Assembly (NCBI GenBank): GCA_964405805.1
Contig: CAYOPE010000030.1
Coordinates: 1-9,220, forward strand
DNA from: CAYOPE01 sp964405805
GTDB taxonomy: Bacteria > Patescibacteriota > Doudnabacteria > UBA920 > O2-02-FULL-48-8
Reading direction: 5' to 3'
DNA length: 9,220 nt
In this document: in pieces, positions 5,944-9,220 of the stretch
Layout of the letters: each line of letters starts with the position of its first letter
Position numbering within the stretch: position 1 is the first letter of the stretch
Notes under the pieces: generated by a model
Databases searched by the model: none
What the model was told of the DNA's origin: nothing
The model's input: only the letters and a program-made list of their open reading frames with translations
Program-made: the position numbers and the translations under genes

Positions 5944-6801
5944 ATGAGTGGTGCAGCGCTTTTGCGCGCGAGGGTGGACTGGTTTCATGCCACGAAGCCC
6001 ATCGGAGTTGCCAGCACCATCGGCGACTACAAGCAGTTCGGGATTCACCTGTTCCAGCTGCGGGGATTCACCATGGGCCCGGAAGGATACCCCGTGCTGC
6101 TGAAGACCAATGTCGTGCCGCAACGCCGCCCGCGTCAGGGACAGGAAGTCTTCCTGCTCGATACGGGTCGGACCAACGCCAACGGTCAGGCCGTCGCGGA
6201 AATCTGGGGTTACGCCAGTGAGTGCGATGAACTCGTCGAGAAAAACAAGCGCAAGCTGACTCTCGACGAGGCCAAGGAACTCCTGACCAATGCGTCGGCG
6301 AGCGTGCTCGAATATGTGGCTGAGCATCGCGACTGGACGGGAATCGTGACGATCGAGACCACCAAGGTCATCTGGGTGAACGGCAATGACCGCATCGCGA
6401 TCGGCGAGTTTGTCCGCATCTTCTCGCGGTACGAAGACGAGCCGGAGAGCAAGAACCAGTTCCGCGAGCAGAAAAACATCGTCTTTGTCTACTCACACGA
6501 CGCGCTGAAGTTTCGGCAGACCGAATTCTACAAAAGCGACGCCGAGGCGATGAAGGAATGCGGACGAGAGCGCCAGGTCCGGAAGGGCGTCTACGAGCAC
6601 GTGAACTGGAACGGCGGCTCAGACAAGTTCGTCGTGGATCCCGGCAACGTTCGTGACATCACACCGGCTGAGCTCGCGGCAACCAACGACTATTTGCCCT
6701 GGCTGGGCAACTACGACTGGCTGAAGTGCGACTTCGCCAAGCGTCATGGCGGCGAGAACCAGGTCGTGAAGATCATCGTGCATCTCGGCGGACACGAGTA
6801 G
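5944..6801 (+). CDS. Hypothetical soluble protein, 285 aa (cassette 2)
   Basis: I do not recognise the family. There is no signal peptide or membrane segment. The N-terminal part (about 1-95) alternates short hydrophobic stretches with Gly/Pro turns, as in a beta-rich domain (GVASTIGDYKQFGIHLFQLRG, about 20-40, shown without its last residue elsewhere). The middle (about 95-130) is charged and helical (ECDELVEKNKRKLTLDEAKELL). The C-terminal part is rich in aromatic and charged residues (YDWLKCDFAKRHGG) and ends in HLGGHE. There are three cysteines with no metal-binding spacing. No nuclease, transposase or toxin motif could be found. The gene has its own strong promoter, ribosome binding site and terminator, is GC-rich and lies opposite to holB and mreB, so it looks like an acquired single-gene unit. 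A minus-strand frame at 6327-5890 is a composition shadow. Confidence 0.75.
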   Translation: MSGAALLRARVDWFHATKPIGVASTIGDYKQFGIHLFQLRGFTMGPEGYPVLLKTNVVPQRRPRQGQEVFLLDTGRTNANGQAVAEIWGYASECDELVEKNKRKLTLDEAKELLTNASASVLEYVAEHRDWTGIVTIETTKVIWVNGNDRIAIGEFVRIFSRYEDEPESKNQFREQKNIVFVYSHDALKFRQTEFYKSDAEAMKECGRERQVRKGVYEHVNWNGGSDKFVVDPGNVRDITPAELAATNDYLPWLGNYDWLKCDFAKRHGGENQVVKIIVHLGGHE

Positions 6802-6851
6802 AACGAGCAGAGCAGCTCATGCCCGCGTTCGCTCGGTAAGCACAAACTGGT

Positions 6852-6875
6852 CTGATCGGCAGTTATTCCGATCAG
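6852..6875. other. Perfect hairpin upstream of the cassette 2 terminator
   Basis: CTGATCGG (6852-6859) pairs perfectly with CCGATCAG (6868-6875) around an 8-nt loop. It lies one base before the terminator stem but has no T run of its own. It could protect the mRNA 3' end or bind a protein; the role is unknown. Confidence 0.6.
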
Positions 6876-6876
6876 T

Positions 6877-6912
6877 GGCGGTCTGCACAAGCGGACCGCC
6901 TCTTCTTTTTTT
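6877..6912 (+). terminator. Rho-independent terminator of cassette 2
   Basis: GGCGGTC-T-GC (6877-6886) pairs with GC-G-GACCGCC (6891-6900), giving a 10-bp GC-rich stem with loop ACAA, followed by TCTTC and seven T (6906-6912). A textbook intrinsic terminator for the plus strand. Confidence 0.9.
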
Positions 6913-6922
6913 CAAAATAAAA

Positions 6923-6991
6923 GCCAGTGGTCTTTTTTAATCGATCCTGCGACTGTTCGCGAAGTGTCGATTACAGACCACTGACTTTTTT
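6923..6991. other. Three-tier inverted repeat: two-way terminator or small RNA
   Basis: CAGTGGTC (6925-6932) pairs with GACCACTG (6976-6983); AATCGA (6939-6944) with TCGATT (6967-6972); GCGA (6949-6952) with TCGC (6957-6960). An unpaired T6 (6933-6938) is bulged on one side. It ends in T6 on the plus strand (6986-6991) and in TTTTATTTT on the minus strand. On the minus strand it is preceded by a possible promoter, TTGACG (7046-7041), 17 bp, TAAGAT (7023-7018), which would give an RNA of roughly 100 nt ending near 6912. Equally, it may only stop transcription from both sides. Confidence 0.5.
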
Positions 6992-7017
6992 CGTATACGA
7001 TAGGCTTAACCTCAATT

Positions 7018-7046
7018 ATCTTACTGTAACATTTTTTCCACGTCAA
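7018..7046 (-). promoter_or_regulatory. Possible weak promoter for the 6923-6991 element
   Basis: TTGACG and TAAGAT (four of six consensus bases) are separated by exactly 17 bp on the minus strand. A start near 7011 would transcribe the palindrome at 7000-6991 and the three-tier stem-loop. In AT-rich DNA such pairs can occur by chance. Confidence 0.35.
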
Positions 7047-7113
7047 AAAATTTTTTAAACTGCAAAATATATAGGCTTTTTGCTATCGCTGTGAAAAAGA
7101 TGTGAGCAACCTG

Positions 7114-7138
7114 TTTGAAATTTGTTATTTGAAATTTG
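7114..7138. repeat. Short direct repeat, two copies of TTTGAAATTTG
   Basis: Eleven-base units at 7114-7124 and 7128-7138 separated by TTA, each nearly palindromic. It lies between the two RNA elements; no function is visible. Confidence 0.6.
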
Positions 7139-7144
7139 GCATTT

Positions 7145-7172
7145 AAAAAAACCACCTTACAGTGATTTTTTT
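7145..7172 (-). terminator. Terminator of the candidate structured RNA (also symmetric)
   Basis: On the minus strand, seven A and TCAC (7172-7162) pair with GTGG and seven T (7155-7145) around a 6-nt loop, an 11-bp stem ending in a U run. The flanking A and T tracts make it functional in either direction. Confidence 0.75.
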
Positions 7173-7384
7173 ATTTAGACCGGTGTGCTATCAAACCCAC
7201 TAACTTTACCCTTACGGACTACATTAGCCTGGGAACTGGTTCGAGAGGTTACCCTTACTCGTTCTAAACCTGCGTCGTTTCTTCCGCAAGCGTACCAATT
7301 CGGATTCAACAGTGCCTGATCCTTCGAACAGCCTTTTTAGAGCCGTCCTGTTTGATAAAGATTGCTCCTTACCAAAACCATGGT
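7145..7384 (-). ncRNA. Candidate structured non-coding RNA, about 240 nt, unrecognised class
   Basis: It has its own promoter and terminator and lies after the mreB terminator. On the minus strand, TATCAAAC (7357-7350) pairs perfectly with GTTTGATA (7196-7189), closing a domain of about 150 nt. Inside, local hairpins can be drawn by eye: ACGGCT/GGCTGT, GGAT/ATCC with an inner CAG/CTG, CTTGCG/CGCAGG, CGAG-AGG/CCT-CTCG capped by a GUAA tetraloop, and TCC/GGG also capped by GUAA. Two GNRA loops and a closing stem suggest a compact folded RNA. I looked for and did not find the RNase P conserved core, tmRNA ends, the SRP loop, or a 6S-like long hairpin with central bubble. No protein of useful length is encoded. 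It may belong to a known family that I cannot recall. Confidence 0.6.
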
Positions 7385-7390
7385 AAAGCA

Positions 7391-7419
7391 AGTATAGAAT
7401 TTGTAATTATTTAGGTCAA
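7391..7419 (-). promoter_or_regulatory. Promoter of the candidate structured RNA
   Basis: TTGACC (7419-7414), 17-bp spacer and TATACT (7396-7391) on the minus strand, with a predicted start near 7384. It begins directly after the mreB terminator, marking the RNA as an independent transcription unit. Confidence 0.75.
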
Positions 7420-7420
7420 G

Positions 7421-7448
7421 AAAAAAATAAATCCCCGATTTAAAGGGG
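7421..7448 (-). terminator. mreB transcription terminator
   Basis: On the minus strand CCCC (7448-7445) pairs with GGGG (7436-7433), loop of 8, and flanking AAA/TTT pairs can extend the stem; seven T follow (7427-7421). It lies 50 nt after the mreB stop. Confidence 0.75.
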
Positions 7449-7499
7449 TTTCCTGTTGTCATGTGAATTAACTGTGAGTAAGATCCGTATAAACTGTGC

Positions 7500-8507
7500 T
7501 TATTTCGAAGCCAAAATGCTTTTCTTGTAGCTCTCAAGATTATCCAGAGCAATCCCTGTCCCCTTTACCACACACAAAATCGCATCTTCAGCCACGTACG
7601 CCGGGACTCCGGTGGACTGGCCAATCAGTTTGTCTATATTTCGAAGCAAAGCAGTGCCACCTGTGAGCACCATGCCTTTGTCGATAATGTCAGCAGCCAG
7701 CTCTGGCGGCGTGTCTTGTAGCACTGAACGGATGGCTTTGATAATTTCGCGCAATTCTTCTTGGATGGCATCGACAATTTCATTGGTTCTGACTTGAATC
7801 GTCTTCGGTAGCCCGTGCACCATATCACGACCGCGGATGTCCATGGTCATTTCTTTTTCTAGAGGTAATGCTGAGCCAATTTTGATCTTCACTTCCTCAG
7901 CAGTCCGATCTCCTACAGCCAGTCCGTGTTTTTTCTTTATAAAGTCCGCGATGGCCTGGTCCATCTTGTTACCTGCCACACGCACTGAAGTCTGGGTGAC
8001 GATGCCACCCAAAGACAAAATACCGACATCTGTAGTGCCGCCGCCCATATCTATGACCATGTTCCCCGCAGGCTGAGCAATGTCGATCCCTGCCCCAATC
8101 GCTGCAGCCACAGTTTCTTTGATCACAAACGCTGCTTTCGCGCCAGCTGCCTGAGCTGCGTCAATTACAGCTCGACGCTCAGTAGAAGTGATGCCACCTG
8201 GCACAGAAATCATAACTTCTGGTCTGAAAAATCTGATGTTGCCTGTGGTCTTGTTTATGAAATATCGCAGCATGGCTTCTGTGACGCGGTAGTCAGCAAT
8301 CACTCCATCGCGCATGGGCCTGTGGGCGACGATCGTATCTGGCGTACGGCCGAGCATTTCTTTAGCTTCCTGCCCTACTGCCATAATTCTGTTATCCACG
8401 ACAGAAATCGCCACTACAGTGGGTTCGTTTATGACGATTCCTTTCTTCGGCACAAAAACGAGAGTATTTGCCGTTCCTAAATCTATTCCGATTTTCTGTA
8501 AAAACAT
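7500..8507 (-). CDS. mreB: Rod shape-determining protein MreB, 335 aa
   Basis: Bacterial actin homologue that forms membrane-associated filaments guiding lateral cell wall synthesis. Motifs in order: phosphate-1 loop IGIDLGTANT (6-15), NEPTVVAIS (27-35), AHRPMRDGVIADY (61-73), VPGGITSTERRAV (102-114), KETVAAAIGAG (130-140) with the conserved catalytic Glu131, phosphate-2 loop IDMGGGTTDVG (152-162), and the adenosine motif MVLTGGTALL near residue 280. The length is normal for the family (about 335-350). The ATG at 8507 is chosen; a TTG four codons upstream (8519) is possible but adds residues not typical of MreB. No Shine-Dalgarno is visible. It lies 62 nt after the MurA-like gene, possibly co-transcribed, and ends in its own terminator. 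Presence suggests rod-like growth or septal wall organisation. Confidence 0.97.
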   Translation of the reverse strand: MFLQKIGIDLGTANTLVFVPKKGIVINEPTVVAISVVDNRIMAVGQEAKEMLGRTPDTIVAHRPMRDGVIADYRVTEAMLRYFINKTTGNIRFFRPEVMISVPGGITSTERRAVIDAAQAAGAKAAFVIKETVAAAIGAGIDIAQPAGNMVIDMGGGTTDVGILSLGGIVTQTSVRVAGNKMDQAIADFIKKKHGLAVGDRTAEEVKIKIGSALPLEKEMTMDIRGRDMVHGLPKTIQVRTNEIVDAIQEELREIIKAIRSVLQDTPPELAADIIDKGMVLTGGTALLRNIDKLIGQSTGVPAYVAEDAILCVVKGTGIALDNLESYKKSILASK

Positions 8508-8520
8508 AAAATAGTTCAAA

Positions 8521-8580
8521 AGTTTAAAAGTTCGAAAGTTATAAAGTCGCCTTTAAACCTTTTAACTTTCTAACCTTCTA
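8521..8580 (-). repeat. AT-rich degenerate repeat between murA and mreB
   Basis: Units like AAAAGTT and GAAAGTT (8526-8546) are followed after TCGC by inverted units such as CCTTTTAACTTTC and TAACCTT (8558-8576). The transcript can fold into an imperfect A/U-rich hairpin. It overlaps the last codons and stop of the MurA-like gene. Confidence 0.5.
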
Positions 8581-9220
8581 ACCGCTTAATATCTGCCCCC
8601 AAAGCTACTAATCTTTCTTCCAGTCGCTCGTATCCGCGATCGACGTGCTCAATTCCGTCTATTTCTGAGGATCCTGAAGCAATCAGCGCTGCTATAACCA
8701 GAGTAATACCCATACGAATGTCATAGCTTGTTATTTTAGCACCTTTGAGAGGTGTGGGGCCAATTATTTTTACGCGATGTGGATCTAATATCTCAGCATT
8801 GGCTCCCATTTTTTGTAATTCCAAAACATAGCCTAGACGATTTTCATAAAGCCATTCGTAGACCTGCGACTCACCTTTGGCTTGAGTCGCGAGCACAGCG
8901 AGCGCCGGAATATCATCTGAGGCAAGCTTCGGATAGAGTCCACACTGAATCTTTGCAGCTTCATAATTTTTCTCTTGCGGAGCGAGTACCTTCACATAAT
9001 CTTTTCCTACTTCCAGATTGACTTTCATCTTTCGCATCTGGAGTAGAAAATCATCCAGAAAATCTGGATTCAGATTTTTTACGACGATTTCATTTTTAGT
9101 TGCAGCAGCTAAGGTGATGAAGCTTGCTGCTTCGTTTGAGTCAGGGATCAGCTCGATCTCAGCGCCATTCAGCTGCTCGACTCCCTCGATCGCAATCGTG
9201 TTCGTACCGCTTCCAGAAAT
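8570..9220 (-). CDS. murA: MurA-family enolpyruvyl transferase, C-terminal 216 residues (N-terminus outside window)
   Basis: UDP-GlcNAc 1-carboxyvinyltransferase catalyses the first committed step of peptidoglycan synthesis. The frame is open to base 9220, so the N-terminal half with the active-site Cys/Asp loop is not visible. Family blocks: SGSGTNTIAIEGVEQLNG (start of fragment), IPDSNEAASF for the usual IPDRIEAGTF, SDDIPALAVLATQA aligned with the TDLQ block and keeping its aspartate, YEWLYENRLGYVLELQKMGA, SYDIRMG for the usual ATDLRAG, and HVDRGYERLEERLVALGADI at the end. The changes in the DRIEAGT and DLRAG blocks mean this is a divergent MurA or MurA-like paralogue; the related AroA is less likely because of the RGYERLEERL ending. 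Located directly upstream of mreB, which fits a cell-wall role. Confidence 0.82.
   Translation of the reverse strand: MSGSGTNTIAIEGVEQLNGAEIELIPDSNEAASFITLAAATKNEIVVKNLNPDFLDDFLLQMRKMKVNLEVGKDYVKVLAPQEKNYEAAKIQCGLYPKLASDDIPALAVLATQAKGESQVYEWLYENRLGYVLELQKMGANAEILDPHRVKIIGPTPLKGAKITSYDIRMGITLVIAALIASGSSEIDGIEHVDRGYERLEERLVALGADIKRLEG

Noticed and set aside
5890..6327. 145-codon minus-strand frame opposite the cassette 2 gene
   Set aside because: Its start lies inside the plus-strand gene with no signals and it ends at the divergent promoter; a composition artefact.
6852..6991. Integron attC site or CRISPR repeat in the hairpin-rich region
   Set aside because: Integron core sites could not be matched, no integrase is present, and there are no regularly spaced repeats.
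7189..7357. RNase P RNA, tmRNA, SRP RNA or 6S RNA
   Set aside because: The conserved RNase P core, tmRNA tRNA-like ends with CCA, the SRP GGAAG-type loop and the 6S long-hairpin layout are all missing by eye; a profile scan could still change this.
8508..8519. TTG start of mreB four codons upstream
   Set aside because: No ribosome binding site, and MreB proteins normally begin a few residues before KIGIDLGT, which fits the ATG at 8507.
9037..9220. Frameshift or internal start in the MurA-like gene at 9037
   Set aside because: The frame continues upstream of that ATG without a stop to the window end and matches MurA there (NTIAIEGV, IPD, EAASF).

Overview
The window looks like a chromosomal segment of a Candidate Phyla Radiation (Patescibacteria/Parcubacteria-type) bacterium. 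The evidence is the moderately AT-rich core genes, compact operons with overlapping stop and start codons, a prolyl-tRNA synthetase without its editing domain, a divergent MurA, starts with no Shine-Dalgarno site, and AT-rich degenerate repeats between genes. This placement is inferred from gene content; no marker was compared with a database.

Minus-strand backbone, read from high to low coordinates: the C-terminal half of a MurA-family enolpyruvyl transferase (cut by the window end), mreB with its own terminator, a free-standing candidate structured RNA of about 240 nt with its own promoter and terminator, a smaller stem-loop element, then holB (DNA polymerase III delta'), an Asp-box beta-propeller lipoprotein, frr (ribosome recycling factor), rseP (site-2 protease) and finally proS (cut by the window start). 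holB, the lipoprotein and frr overlap at their stop and start codons and are clearly one operon. frr-rseP-proS belongs to a gene neighbourhood widely kept in bacteria (frr-uppS-cdsA-dxr-rseP-proS).

Two plus-strand blocks interrupt this backbone and look foreign: about 1124-2223 (three small genes, at least two of them with membrane segments or cysteine clusters) and about 5862-6912 (one 285-residue orphan gene). Both are visibly GC-richer than their neighbours (40 of 60 bases in 6121-6180, against 23 of 60 in 5101-5160). Their genes have strong Shine-Dalgarno sites, each block ends in its own hairpin terminator, and neither contains a recognisable recombinase. I recognise none of the four proteins.

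The most striking observation is that both blocks start at the same divergent promoter. An identical 20-bp sequence, TTGACTTTTTCGCCAAAAAG, carries a plus-strand -35 (TTGACT, 17 bp from TGTAAT or TATAAT) and, overlapping it, a minus-strand -35 (TTGGCG, 17 bp from TATAAT or TATACT). The minus-strand -10 boxes lie exactly 6 nt from the ATG of proS and of holB, predicting leaderless mRNAs. The plus-strand transcripts would have 37-47 nt leaders with canonical ribosome binding sites. The same promoter core therefore appears to feed a leaderless housekeeping operon on one side and a Shine-Dalgarno-led orphan cassette on the other.

Other items worth attention are the unrecognised structured RNA after mreB, a second possible small RNA or two-way terminator, and a palindromic repeat inserted in frame in holB where the zinc module normally sits.
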